Below the pieces are notes generated by a model, which saw only the letters and a list, made by a program, of their open reading frames with translations, was not told the DNA's origin and did not search any database. This document shows positions 33,586 through 42,257 of a stretch of 64,000 nucleotides of DNA, one piece after another. The first letter of the stretch is position 1, and each line of letters opens with the position of its first letter. A program made the translations under genes and the position numbers. This DNA is from UBA1227 sp963629305 (lineage in GTDB: Bacteria > Bacillota > Clostridia > Oscillospirales > Acutalibacteraceae): the NCBI GenBank assembly GCA_963629305.1, contig CAVGIJ010000001.1, positions 119,868 to 183,867 on the forward strand. Direction: 5' to 3'.

Positions 33586-33645
33586 CTCCGGTTTTTTCAT
33601 AGTCTTCGCCCGTATGTTTGCGGGCGAAGGCATGACCGGTTTTAA
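33586..33645 (+). promoter_or_regulatory. Long bulged hairpin between fibre genes 1 and 2
   Basis: CTTCGCCCG pairs with CGGGCGAAG around an 8-base loop. The stem extends outward through CAT/ATG and CCGGT/ACCGG with small bulges. The following TTTTAAAAC is a poor terminator tail, so partial termination or 3'-end protection of the upstream mRNA is more likely than full stop. A weaker hairpin (GGTG...CACC) follows at about 33669-33702. The gap 33554-33755 has no gene and no clear promoter. Confidence 0.65.
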
Positions 33646-33755
33646 AACAAATCTAAGGTATTTTTAACGGTGTACCCTTTTCTTTGTAAAAAAGATGCAC
33701 CTTTAAACATATCTTTGACGACTTTAACTATTTAATTTTGAAAGGAATGAGTGGC

Positions 33756-34340
33756 ATGAAAGTAAGACGTATCGCACTTATTTGTGCAATCGTTATTATT
33801 TGCATATCCGGTGCGCTTTACGGAACTATCGCATATATAACTGCCATTGATACTGCCACAAATGTTATCACGACCGGTGACATAAAGCTCGAACTCATAG
33901 AGTCCGCAAAGGCTGAAGACGGCACCGTTGTACCTTTTGAGGATGTTGACGGAGTAATGCCCGGAACAAGCGCCTCTAAAATAGTTGAAGTTAAAAATAC
34001 CGGCAGTAAGCCTGCCTTTGTACGAGTAAAGGTTACCAAGAATGCAGAGATAAAGTCAGAAAACAGTGAAGATGTTGATCTTTCACTCATAACCATGGAT
34101 ATTGATGAAGAAAATTGGACTCCGGGAAATGACGGATTTTACTACTATAACAAACCCCTTGAGTCCGGCGAGACAACATCACCGCTGTTCACAACCGTAT
34201 TTTTCTCAAAGGACATGGATAACACATTTAAAAATGCAAAGATAACAATCGGCATTACCGCATACGGAGTTCAGACCGCAAACAACGGTGAAACTTCTCT
34301 TGATGCACAGGGATGGCCTCTTGAAGGGGGTGCCGACTGA
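33756..34340 (+). CDS. TasA/camelysin-like secreted protein 2
   Basis: This 194-residue protein carries a SipW-type signal (VRRIALICAIVIICISGA, then GTIAYITAIDTATN at about 23-36). The mature start NVITTGDIKLELIES corresponds to the N-terminal strand of TasA-like folds. VMPGTSASKIVEVKNTGSKP is the 'PG....V.V.NTG..P' hallmark of this group, and WTPGNDGFYYYNKPLESGE is a second shared feature. ATG 33756 follows GAAAGGAATGAG. Its stop and the next start share one base (TGATG). It may be a minor or linker subunit. Confidence 0.85.
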   Translation: MKVRRIALICAIVIICISGALYGTIAYITAIDTATNVITTGDIKLELIESAKAEDGTVVPFEDVDGVMPGTSASKIVEVKNTGSKPAFVRVKVTKNAEIKSENSEDVDLSLITMDIDEENWTPGNDGFYYYNKPLESGETTSPLFTTVFFSKDMDNTFKNAKITIGITAYGVQTANNGETSLDAQGWPLEGGAD

Positions 34341-36916
34341 TGAAAAGAATTATCTCTTTTTTGTTGACTGTCGCAATTACATTTACGGTGATCAGTCCGT
34401 CTATGCTGTACGCCGCAGCCGATGAGGCGACAAATATGGTTGTCGGAGAACAGGAAATGGTTGCCGACGGACAAGATACAGCTTCAGACGAAACCGAAAA
34501 GACAGAAAAAACAACCGCCACGCAAGTTGACGGTATAGTTGTCGAGGTTTCGGGTGATGCCTTGCCAAAGGATGCTGAGGTTGTGGCAGATTCTTCATCG
34601 GATGAAAAGAAAGCGGCCTTGACCGACGCCATTATGGGCGAAAGTGATGAAGAGAGCAATGCTTTTTCACTGGATATATCGCTTGAAGCCGAGGGCGTTA
34701 TAACACAGCCGGGGGAGGATGGCGTTACGGTTTCTCTCAGCGGAATCAATCTTGATGACTGTGATACAGTGACTGTCTATCATGTAATGGACGATGTATC
34801 CTCAATAGCAAAAAGGCTTGATACCGAAAGTGATATCTTGACATATACACTTGACAATGAGTCTGCATCTCATTTTGAAAAGGAGATAGCAGCCTTTCAT
34901 GATGCTTTAACTCTTTCACAAACAAAAGAAACTTTTGATGAAAATACAATCTGTGTAGAGGAGATATCTGCCGAAAACGGGCTATCTGTAGATACCGAAA
35001 GCGGAATTATAAGCTTCAACACGGACAGCTTTTCGACGTATTATATTGCACAGGGTAAATCAGCTACGGAGAGAAAGTATTCAACGAAATCCATAATAAA
35101 GTTTGGTGATACCAACTTATTTAAAGATAAGAGCAAAGATGAAACGGTTAAGGATAAATTTTATATTGCACCGGACTCGGTTATAACGTTCTTCTCAGTA
35201 GATAAAGATTGGGCGAAAGGTGATATTGCTGCAGAGTGGACATTTAACCGTAATAATAGTGGGATGACATGTAACGTTGCTTCAAACAAAAAAAGCGCAA
35301 CAATAACAATTCCCGAGACTGCAAGTGTCGGCTCAGAATCAATCTTAACGGTTAAACATACGTATTATTATACTTACACAAACAAAAAAAATATAACTGA
35401 AACGAAACAGCGTACAGATACTTACGAGGCAACCCTAGTTGTTATGGATAATAGCTCTATACTCAATTCTTGTATAGAAAATTGTAAGGTTTATCTCACC
35501 GCCCTTAAGGATTCAAGTAAAGGTATCCCATCGGAACCGACAAACGTATCTACAACTGATGGTTTTGACTGGTCATTGATTGATGGAGCATATAAGGTTA
35601 ATGCAGAAACATATTTTGCAGAAAAAGGCAGTAACGTTATAGATAAAAGTATACTGAATGCTTTAACGCCGGACGTATCCGGAACTCACACATGGGGATA
35701 TGTTAATGCGGACGTAAATGTTATGAAGAGTTATCTTCAAGGCATTGACTGGAATGAAGCTCTTAGCAAACTTGCAGAGAACGGGGGTTTCACAGGCTCG
35801 GATGGAACAAAAGTAACCTCGAGTAATAAGGGAAATTATGAATTAATTCCGTATGTAATAAAGCTTCAGTCACTTAGCGGACGTTCATGGAATATTGACT
35901 GTTACATCAAGAAAAGACCGCAGGTAAAACTCAGCTATGATGTCAACCTCGAGGTTGGTGTCACTATTGCAAAATCATTTGCACTTCCGAACGCAGGAAT
36001 TGTTAACAAAGACTCCAGTGTAACTGTGGGAAATATTTCATATGATAATAAGGTTTTGTCTGTTGGCTCACCTATAAACGTAAAAGGCCCGGATGGCCTT
36101 ACCTACGAATACAAATTCCTCGGATGGGGAACTGATAGGAATAAAGTTAATAACAATTATGACCCGGGCGATAAACCCAAAATTAGTTCCAATGTTACGC
36201 TGCACGCAATTTGGGGAAAACAGGTTAAGGTATGTTATAATGCAAACGGCGGAACAATAAGTGGAACAAATTATACTCTTGACGGTTCCGGATTTGTTAA
36301 GAATTCTTCTGGACGCTTCTATCAGAACTGGAACTATGATAAAACAAAAGAAAATGGTCTTTATAACATAACCACCTTTGGAATTACCAAGCCCGGATAC
36401 GAGTTTGATCAATGGGACACAAAGCCGGACGGAACAGGCACTTGCTTCGATCAGGACGATAAAACCTTAAAGGCAAGTATACTGGAAAAAGCTTTAGCTG
36501 ACCCAAGCAAAAGCAGATGTTTAACCCTCTATGCCAGGTGGAAACTCGGTCTCGGTAACATAAAAATCACTACCGAAGGGTTTAATAACGTTGATGAAGA
36601 TCAAGTATTCATTTTTGTTGTCAAGGGTACATCGGTTATCGGAAAAGATATTGACATTCGAGTACCTATTAAGGGAGACGGAAGCGCGTTGGTAACGGAT
36701 GTTCCGTTTGGAACATATACGGTTTCTTGTGAGCCCGGATGGTCGTGGAGATACGGTGCGTCAAACAAAGTTACCGTAACCATTGATAAAATGGGTGAAA
36801 CGGAGAACGCGAAATTCACGCAAAGCCGTAAAGATACACAATGGCTCAGCGGTTGTGCTTACAAAAAGAATGAGTTTAATGATAAGAATGAAAAGAAAAA
36901 TGAGGAGAATGCCTGA
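34340..36916 (+). CDS. Large InlB-repeat surface protein of the SipW island
   Basis: This 858-residue protein has an ordinary type I signal peptide (KRIISFLLTVAITF to MLYAAADE). An acidic N-terminal third (Asp/Glu/Thr-rich; about 28-250) is followed by beta-rich domains and two Listeria-Bacteroides (InlB B-type) repeats: one ending VTLHAIWG with KVCYNANGGTISG after it, and one with KPGYEFDQWDTKPDGTGT and LTLYARWK. A final domain (about 740-835; IKITTEGFNNVDEDQVFIFV, VPFGTYTVSCEPGWSWRYG) resembles a SpaA/prealbumin-like beta sandwich. It ends WLSGCAYKKNEF and a charged tail; there is no LPXTG and no C-terminal membrane segment. Anchoring is presumably through the fibre or other partners. Confidence 0.8.
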   Translation: MKRIISFLLTVAITFTVISPSMLYAAADEATNMVVGEQEMVADGQDTASDETEKTEKTTATQVDGIVVEVSGDALPKDAEVVADSSSDEKKAALTDAIMGESDEESNAFSLDISLEAEGVITQPGEDGVTVSLSGINLDDCDTVTVYHVMDDVSSIAKRLDTESDILTYTLDNESASHFEKEIAAFHDALTLSQTKETFDENTICVEEISAENGLSVDTESGIISFNTDSFSTYYIAQGKSATERKYSTKSIIKFGDTNLFKDKSKDETVKDKFYIAPDSVITFFSVDKDWAKGDIAAEWTFNRNNSGMTCNVASNKKSATITIPETASVGSESILTVKHTYYYTYTNKKNITETKQRTDTYEATLVVMDNSSILNSCIENCKVYLTALKDSSKGIPSEPTNVSTTDGFDWSLIDGAYKVNAETYFAEKGSNVIDKSILNALTPDVSGTHTWGYVNADVNVMKSYLQGIDWNEALSKLAENGGFTGSDGTKVTSSNKGNYELIPYVIKLQSLSGRSWNIDCYIKKRPQVKLSYDVNLEVGVTIAKSFALPNAGIVNKDSSVTVGNISYDNKVLSVGSPINVKGPDGLTYEYKFLGWGTDRNKVNNNYDPGDKPKISSNVTLHAIWGKQVKVCYNANGGTISGTNYTLDGSGFVKNSSGRFYQNWNYDKTKENGLYNITTFGITKPGYEFDQWDTKPDGTGTCFDQDDKTLKASILEKALADPSKSRCLTLYARWKLGLGNIKITTEGFNNVDEDQVFIFVVKGTSVIGKDIDIRVPIKGDGSALVTDVPFGTYTVSCEPGWSWRYGASNKVTVTIDKMGETENAKFTQSRKDTQWLSGCAYKKNEFNDKNEKKNEENA

Positions 36917-37536
36917 TGCGACTGAATAGCAATTTGCCGGATTCAAAAAAAAACAGAATAAGCGCATTTGTTGTTCTTTTCATCCTCGTTGTTTCACTTT
37001 CCGTGTCAAATATCGGCAGCTCGCTTGCGTATCTTTCCGACAGTACGCAAAATGCGGTCAATACATTTACACCCGGAAAAGTAACATGCTCTGTTGAAGA
37101 GACTTTTGACGGTGAAACAAAGTCAAACGTAAAGATTGTCAACGATAACAGTGATGACAATATACCGGTATTTATCCGTGCAACTGTGACAATCAACTGG
37201 CAAAAAGACGGCACGGGAAATGATGACAATAATATTGCCACGTACAATGCATCCGTGCCCGAAAGCGGCAGCGATTATTCAATAAAATTTGCCGAAAACA
37301 CGGGATGGTTTAAGGCATCAGACGGATATTACTATTTTAAAAATCCCGTAAATCCCGGAGCCGGTACGGACGTATTGATAGAGTCGTGCACGCCGCTTAT
37401 AAGCAAGAAGGGCTACCATCTGTCCGTAGATGTTATAGCTGAGGCAATTCAATACTCACCAAAGACGGCAGTAGAAAGTTCATGGAAAGCCGTAAAGGTT
37501 CAAAACGGGGTACTTGTAAACGGAGGTGCTGCTTGA
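36916..37536 (+). CDS. TasA/camelysin-like secreted protein 3
   Basis: This is a 206-residue protein with a SipW-type signal (a hydrophobic core at about 17-33, then GSSLAYLSDSTQN at 34-46). The mature part VNTFTPGKVTCSVEETF, IPVFIRATVTINW and WFKASDGYYYFKNPVNPG follow the same plan as the second fibre protein, including the 'W....DGYYYY..P..PG' block. It starts with a one-base TGATG overlap with the 858-residue gene and ends in the same way with the next gene, so all are translated in coupled fashion. Its divergence from proteins 1 and 2 suggests a distinct place in the fibre. Confidence 0.85.
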   Translation: MRLNSNLPDSKKNRISAFVVLFILVVSLSVSNIGSSLAYLSDSTQNAVNTFTPGKVTCSVEETFDGETKSNVKIVNDNSDDNIPVFIRATVTINWQKDGTGNDDNNIATYNASVPESGSDYSIKFAENTGWFKASDGYYYFKNPVNPGAGTDVLIESCTPLISKKGYHLSVDVIAEAIQYSPKTAVESSWKAVKVQNGVLVNGGAA

Positions 37537-38267
37537 TGAAAAAGAGTATTAAGCATCTCTTAACCGTATTTTGCATACTTGCACTTTTAGTACAAGTTTC
37601 TGTTTTTGCCTATGCCGCCGAGGATAACCAAAGCAGTGTGACATACAAAGACGGAATGAGAGTTTTCACCTTTTCTCCCGGAAGTGAATATTCGGGAACG
37701 GACCTCTTCGAAAACTTTAAAGGGGTTATGCCGGGTGACAGTATTCATCAGCCGATAACTGTAGTAAATCATAAGGAAAACAATGTCAAGATAAACGTAT
37801 ACATGCGCTCACTCGGTGCTCATGAGGATTCGAAGGAATTTTTGTCCATGATGAATCTTACCGTGAAGTGCGGTGACGCAACTCTTTTTGATGCACCTGC
37901 GAGTGAAACATCTACACTCGGCGATTGGGTTCTTCTCGGTACTCTTATGCCGGGAGGAACAGCAAGTTTGGACGTCATATTGAACGTCCCCATAGAAGTG
38001 GGAAATGATTTTGCGAACAAAGTGGGCTATCTCGACTGGCAATTTATGATTGAGGAGATTCCCGAAGAAACAATAAATATTGAGGATGATACACCCGGTA
38101 GTTATGTAATAAAAGAAAATACTCCCGGCGGAGGAATAATTCTTGAAAAACCCGTAAAAACATTGGATAATAATAATATCATTTTGTATGCGGCAATTTT
38201 TGTTGTTGCTATACTCGGCATGATTGTGATAATAATAAAAAAGAGGAAAAATAAAACGGAGAAATAA
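37536..38267 (+). CDS. Membrane-anchored companion protein of the fibre system
   Basis: This 243-residue protein has a type I signal peptide (about 1-28, ending VFAYAAE), an extracellular domain (about 29-200) and a C-terminal membrane segment (about 212-234) followed by a basic tail (KKRKNKTEK). The outer domain contains VMPGDSIHQPITVVNHKENN and VLLGTLMPGGTASLDVILNV, the PG/NxG type motifs of TasA-like beta sandwiches, so it may be the base that tethers the fibre to the membrane. The juxtamembrane stretch TPGSYVIKENTPGGGIIL lacks a sortase motif. ATG 37536 overlaps the previous stop by one base. The role as base is inference. Confidence 0.75.
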   Translation: MKKSIKHLLTVFCILALLVQVSVFAYAAEDNQSSVTYKDGMRVFTFSPGSEYSGTDLFENFKGVMPGDSIHQPITVVNHKENNVKINVYMRSLGAHEDSKEFLSMMNLTVKCGDATLFDAPASETSTLGDWVLLGTLMPGGTASLDVILNVPIEVGNDFANKVGYLDWQFMIEEIPEETINIEDDTPGSYVIKENTPGGGIILEKPVKTLDNNNIILYAAIFVVAILGMIVIIIKKRKNKTEK

Positions 38268-38288
38268 TATATACGGGGAGGAAATGAA

Positions 38289-40748
38289 ATGAAAAAACTG
38301 TTAAGGCTTGTTATAAGCGCTGTACTTGTTTGTGCTATGTTTATGACTGTTGTACCGCTGAGCGTTTTTGCGGGCAATGACAATGAACAGCAAATAGTAT
38401 CAAGAGGCGGAGCGGCCGAAAACAAAGATGACGGAGTAGAGGTATCAAAGTTTATTGCACCTACGGATGACGAGAATACTTTTGAGATAACACTTACCGC
38501 AAAGACGAGGGAAACAAGCAGTGTTTCCGTTTCAAAGCAGGAAACGGATGTTGTCATTGTTTTGGACATTTCCAACACAATGAACAGTGAACCGGGTAAG
38601 AGCGAACCACCGAAAAGCGGCAACAATACGAGAATTCATGCCGCTCAGGAGGCCGCAAAGAATTTTGTTGATAAATACTGCACATATAACTCGGAAAATG
38701 ATTATAAGGGAAAACTTTCCGTTGTAACCTTTAACACGAATGCGGATACGGCTCTTTCTTTGACAGATGCAACCAATTCTACAAAGGACGCTATTAAGCA
38801 AAAGATTGAAGCCATAGCCCCAAACGGAAAGGTAACATATAATTGTAAGACTCAGGACGATTATAAAAAATCACATGACAGATTTACAAATATTGAGGCA
38901 GGACTTAAGCTTGCCGGAAATATTCTTGACACATCTAAAGCCGCAAACAAGATAGTTGTTCTTTTGACAGACGGCTTTCCGACAACATATATAAAATCAT
39001 CGGCTGATTCGACGACAAAAATCAAAGGATATGATCCGTATACTTCAAGGGGAGATTACGGAACCGACGGTATATTTTATGACGGCATTACAGGAAAGCA
39101 TTGCAATGAAGGAACAAGCTACAGTGACAAAGCCGCTACAAGGGCACAGGATGCATCGACAAAACTTAAAGAAAAAGGCATAAGCATTTTCTCTGTCGGC
39201 GTGGATATCGGCGGCCAATCCATAAGCAAACTTAATGAAACATTTAAAGGTAAGAATTTTTCAGTCGTTGATTCTTATTCGCAGTCAACACGAAGTGCTA
39301 TGGGCCTTGCCGATTACGTAATAGGCTCCGCTAAGGACGCTTATGCTGAGTGGCTCGGAAAAACGATTGCCGGCGGCAATGCATTTAATGAAGTGACAGC
39401 ATATGCCGACGGAAGCGATTTTACCGCTTTGTCAAATGCTTTTGATAAGATTTACAGTACGGTTGAGGAAATTAATCAAAAGTCAAACAATAACGACCTT
39501 GTCGTGACAGACCCGATGGGCCCCGAAATTGAGTTTATCGGTTGGAGCAATGCATCCGATAAAAATGAAAAGACATTTGTGGACTCAACGGAAACCATAA
39601 GCTGGAACCTTATGAAATCAACCTGTAATACGCAAACCGACAACAACGGTACGACATATACGTATACATTGAGCTATAAGGTCAGACTTGAAAATGAAAA
39701 TTCGGGATTTGTGTCCGGTGCCGCTTACGAGGCAAACGGCAAAACAACGCTGAATTATAAAATAACCGAGACGGGAAAGCAGCCTGTTCAAAAATCAATA
39801 GATTTCCCGCTTCCGACTGTTAAGGGCTTTTTGGCAGATCTCACTTTTGAGAAAAAAGGAACCGACGGCAAACTCTTAGAAGGTGCAAAATTTGCCCTTA
39901 CGCATGACAGCGGCTGCTGCAATGTAACCATCTCCGATTCTGAGGCTGTATCCGACAAGTCGGGGCTTGTATCCTTTAAAAATATCCCGTCGGGACACAA
40001 ATATACACTTAAAGAAACAGAGTCGGTAAGCGGATACTTTATAACTGACACCGCAAAAACATATTCGGTGGAAGTTGCGTACGGCATTGTAAAAATCCTT
40101 GATGGAAATACAGATGTTACAAAGGATTTTGCCGTTATAAACGAACGTAAGGCTCCGGCGGATGTTGTACTTACGGCTACTAAATTGCTGGACGGTAAAA
40201 CACCTGCTCTCGATGCGTTTGAATTTGAACTTCTTGATAAGGACGAAAAAGTTATTGATACCGCAAAGAATAATGAAAACGGCGCGATAACTTTCGATGA
40301 GATGACATTTTCAGATGCGGGAACCTACGAGTATACAATTCGTGAAATAAATACGGGTGCAGAAAATATTGTATACGATACATCGGTTCACAACGTAAAA
40401 ATAGTTGTATCAGAGGGTGCAAAGGCTTATGATGCGACTGTTACGTATGATGATAAAACAGATATTCCGGTGTTCAGCAATAAGACAGAAGTTCCGACTC
40501 CTACGATAGTTATTGAGGGTGACACACCTTTGAGTCCTGTGGTTCCGGTACATTCCGTTGTTCCGGTTACTCCTGTAACTTTGACAGAGCCTGTTATACC
40601 TGTAGTTACAATAACCGAGGATATCCCAATGGAAACAGTAAAGACGTCAGATGAAAACCGTGTCGGTGCGACACTTGCAATGATTGGCATTTGCACAGTC
40701 GGTGTACTTGTTGTTTCCGACAAAAGAAGAAAAACAGAGGACAGATAA
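38289..40748 (+). CDS. VWA-domain adhesin with CnaB-like and pilin isopeptide domains
   Basis: This 819-residue surface protein has a type I signal peptide (about 1-30, LSVFAG). A von Willebrand A domain follows (about 85-400) with the metal site DISNT (Asp93, Ser95, Thr97) and VLLTDGFPT. A SpaA/CnaB-like domain starts near 515 (LTFEKKGTDGKLLEGAKFAL ... SGYFITDT) and a Spy0128/FctA-type pilin domain near 624 (TATKLLDGKTPALDAFEFEL ... GTYEYTIREI), with Lys and Glu placed for an internal isopeptide bond. A Pro/Val/Thr stalk and a C-terminal membrane segment end in KRRKTEDR; the preceding VKTSDEN resembles a degenerate sorting motif. It is probably the adhesive tip. Confidence 0.85.
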   Translation: MKKLLRLVISAVLVCAMFMTVVPLSVFAGNDNEQQIVSRGGAAENKDDGVEVSKFIAPTDDENTFEITLTAKTRETSSVSVSKQETDVVIVLDISNTMNSEPGKSEPPKSGNNTRIHAAQEAAKNFVDKYCTYNSENDYKGKLSVVTFNTNADTALSLTDATNSTKDAIKQKIEAIAPNGKVTYNCKTQDDYKKSHDRFTNIEAGLKLAGNILDTSKAANKIVVLLTDGFPTTYIKSSADSTTKIKGYDPYTSRGDYGTDGIFYDGITGKHCNEGTSYSDKAATRAQDASTKLKEKGISIFSVGVDIGGQSISKLNETFKGKNFSVVDSYSQSTRSAMGLADYVIGSAKDAYAEWLGKTIAGGNAFNEVTAYADGSDFTALSNAFDKIYSTVEEINQKSNNNDLVVTDPMGPEIEFIGWSNASDKNEKTFVDSTETISWNLMKSTCNTQTDNNGTTYTYTLSYKVRLENENSGFVSGAAYEANGKTTLNYKITETGKQPVQKSIDFPLPTVKGFLADLTFEKKGTDGKLLEGAKFALTHDSGCCNVTISDSEAVSDKSGLVSFKNIPSGHKYTLKETESVSGYFITDTAKTYSVEVAYGIVKILDGNTDVTKDFAVINERKAPADVVLTATKLLDGKTPALDAFEFELLDKDEKVIDTAKNNENGAITFDEMTFSDAGTYEYTIREINTGAENIVYDTSVHNVKIVVSEGAKAYDATVTYDDKTDIPVFSNKTEVPTPTIVIEGDTPLSPVVPVHSVVPVTPVTLTEPVIPVVTITEDIPMETVKTSDENRVGATLAMIGICTVGVLVVSDKRRKTEDR

Positions 40749-40767
40749 AATTTTTGTCAAATAAAAA

Positions 40768-40807
40768 TGCGGATGGCAGGTAAAACTGCCATCCGTTTTT
40801 TGCTGTA
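40768..40807 (+). repeat. 40-bp direct repeat, copy 2; terminator of the island
   Basis: This is identical in all 40 bases to 32021-32060, with the same hairpin and T-tract. It lies 19 bases after the stop of the VWA protein gene and ends the island transcript. Flanking sequences of the two copies differ. Confidence 0.95.
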
Positions 40808-40846
40808 TAAATTGTTATATACATCCTATTTTTGTATCTCTTTTTG

Positions 40847-40855
40847 TGGTATACT
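40847..40855 (+). promoter_or_regulatory. Extended -10 promoter of the symporter gene
   Basis: TGGTATACT (TG-n-TATACT) lies 31 bases before the start codon. No good -35 box is at the standard distance, as is usual for extended -10 promoters. Confidence 0.55.
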
Positions 40856-40885
40856 TTAGTTGGTTTTTTAAGGAGGGCAGATGAA

Positions 40886-42250
40886 ATGAAAAAAGAAATG
40901 CCAAAGTCTGAACAAATCAGTCATGCTGTCGGAGGAATCGGACACAACCTAATTTATGCCTTGTTTTCAGGATATTTATTGATCTTTTATACGGATATAT
41001 TTAAATTGTCTCCGATTTTCCTGACTTTTCTGTTTTTAATTGCAAGAATATGGGATGCTGTCAATGATCCGATGATGGGTATCATTGCGGATAAGACTCG
41101 CTCAAAAATGGGAAGGTACCGTGTGTGGCTTCTTCGTGCCGCACCTGTTATCGGTATTGTGCTTGTACTTTGCTTTACGGTGCCGTCACTTCCGACAACT
41201 CTCTCATATGTATATTGTTTTGTTACATATATACTGCTCGGTATGTCTTTTACCGCTGCGGATATTCCGTATTGGACGCTGCCGTCTGTTATGACAGATG
41301 ATGCGGAAAAGAGAAACCAAATCTTCAGCACATCTTCAGTAGTTTCATCTCTTGCAAGCGGAATCGGTGCCGTTGCAGTTCCTGCTATCGTGTCGGCATC
41401 ACCTGACAAAAAGAACGGATATCTTATCTGCGCTATAGTATTTGCTGTGATTGGTATTATCTGTTACAGTATTGCCGCGCTTAAGGTAGAAGAACGGGTT
41501 GAGCAGACGAGAAAAGATTATTCTGTCAAACTTGCGCTCAAAACACTCGTTGGAAACAAGCCGTTGCTTATTATCATGGCAGCTTCATTGTTTGGAAATA
41601 TGGCATTTCAGCTGAAAGTCGGAATAAATACTTATTACGGAACTTATGCACTCGGAAATTATGACTATGTTACATACTTATCAGCCATGCTCCTTGTCGG
41701 AATGCTTATCGGTGCAAGTATTATTCCCATTGTTATCCGCAAGTTTGGCTCAAAGACCGCAATGCTTATTACAATGATGGTGGGAGCGGTTCTTTCGGCA
41801 GTATTTTGGATTGTCGGTTATAAAAATCTTATTGTTGTATTGATAATGGCCGCTCTTACGTCATGCGTTGTCGGGGCGTTTACGGTTCTTGTCAATTCAA
41901 TGACCGCGGACACAATCGACTTTGCAGAGATTGAACTCGGCCAAAGAAACGAAGGAATTATAACCAGTACCAGAACTTTTGTGACGAAACTTGCTACCGC
42001 AATTGCAGGCGTCGTTATTACTCTCTCTCTCGAATTTGTCAAATACATACCGAATGTCGAGCAGACGGAAAGTGTAAAGCAAAGCTTTCATAATATGATG
42101 TCGATTTTCCCGGGACTTCTTTATTTGATTGGCTTTATAATTTTGATTTTTTATCCGCTAAGCAAAGAAAAATTTGCGGAGATTCAAGNNNNNNNNNNAC
42201 TTACACAAAAGCGTGCATCTGAAAAAGATGTAAACGTATTGGAGAAATAA
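40886..42250 (+). CDS. GPH/MFS-type glycoside-cation symporter, interrupted by an assembly gap
   Basis: This is a 12-helix transporter of the glycoside-pentoside-hexuronide:cation symporter group. The opening KSEQISHAVGGIGHNLIYAL, the RIWDAVNDPMMGIIADKTRS loop and GKYR-like KMGRYRVWLL are family hallmarks. ATG 40886 has AGGAGG upstream; the longer open frame begins at a TTG inside the promoter. Ten N at 42189-42198 fall near the C-terminus after KEKFAEIQ. The frame happens to continue to a stop at 42250, but the true gap length is unknown, so the last 20 or so residues may not belong to the same gene. The substrate cannot be deduced. Confidence 0.88.
   Translation: MKKEMPKSEQISHAVGGIGHNLIYALFSGYLLIFYTDIFKLSPIFLTFLFLIARIWDAVNDPMMGIIADKTRSKMGRYRVWLLRAAPVIGIVLVLCFTVPSLPTTLSYVYCFVTYILLGMSFTAADIPYWTLPSVMTDDAEKRNQIFSTSSVVSSLASGIGAVAVPAIVSASPDKKNGYLICAIVFAVIGIICYSIAALKVEERVEQTRKDYSVKLALKTLVGNKPLLIIMAASLFGNMAFQLKVGINTYYGTYALGNYDYVTYLSAMLLVGMLIGASIIPIVIRKFGSKTAMLITMMVGAVLSAVFWIVGYKNLIVVLIMAALTSCVVGAFTVLVNSMTADTIDFAEIELGQRNEGIITSTRTFVTKLATAIAGVVITLSLEFVKYIPNVEQTESVKQSFHNMMSIFPGLLYLIGFIILIFYPLSKEKFAEIQXXXXLTQKRASEKDVNVLEK
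42189..42198. other. Assembly gap (10 N)
   Basis: Ten undetermined bases form a conventional scaffold-gap filler. Anything inferred across this point (gene continuity, operon structure) depends on the scaffolding. Confidence 1.
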
Positions 42251-42257
42251 CAAATTT

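Noticed and set aside
34255..34749. 164-codon Ser-rich minus-strand frame across the fibre protein 2 / InlB-repeat junction
   Set aside because: It is antisense to two genes with clear signal peptides; the serine richness reflects reversed acidic/Thr codons.
32021..40807. Island as an integrative element with attachment sites
   Set aside because: No integrase, recombinase, transposase or tRNA target is present; the repeats are terminators, so recombination or duplication is a simpler view.
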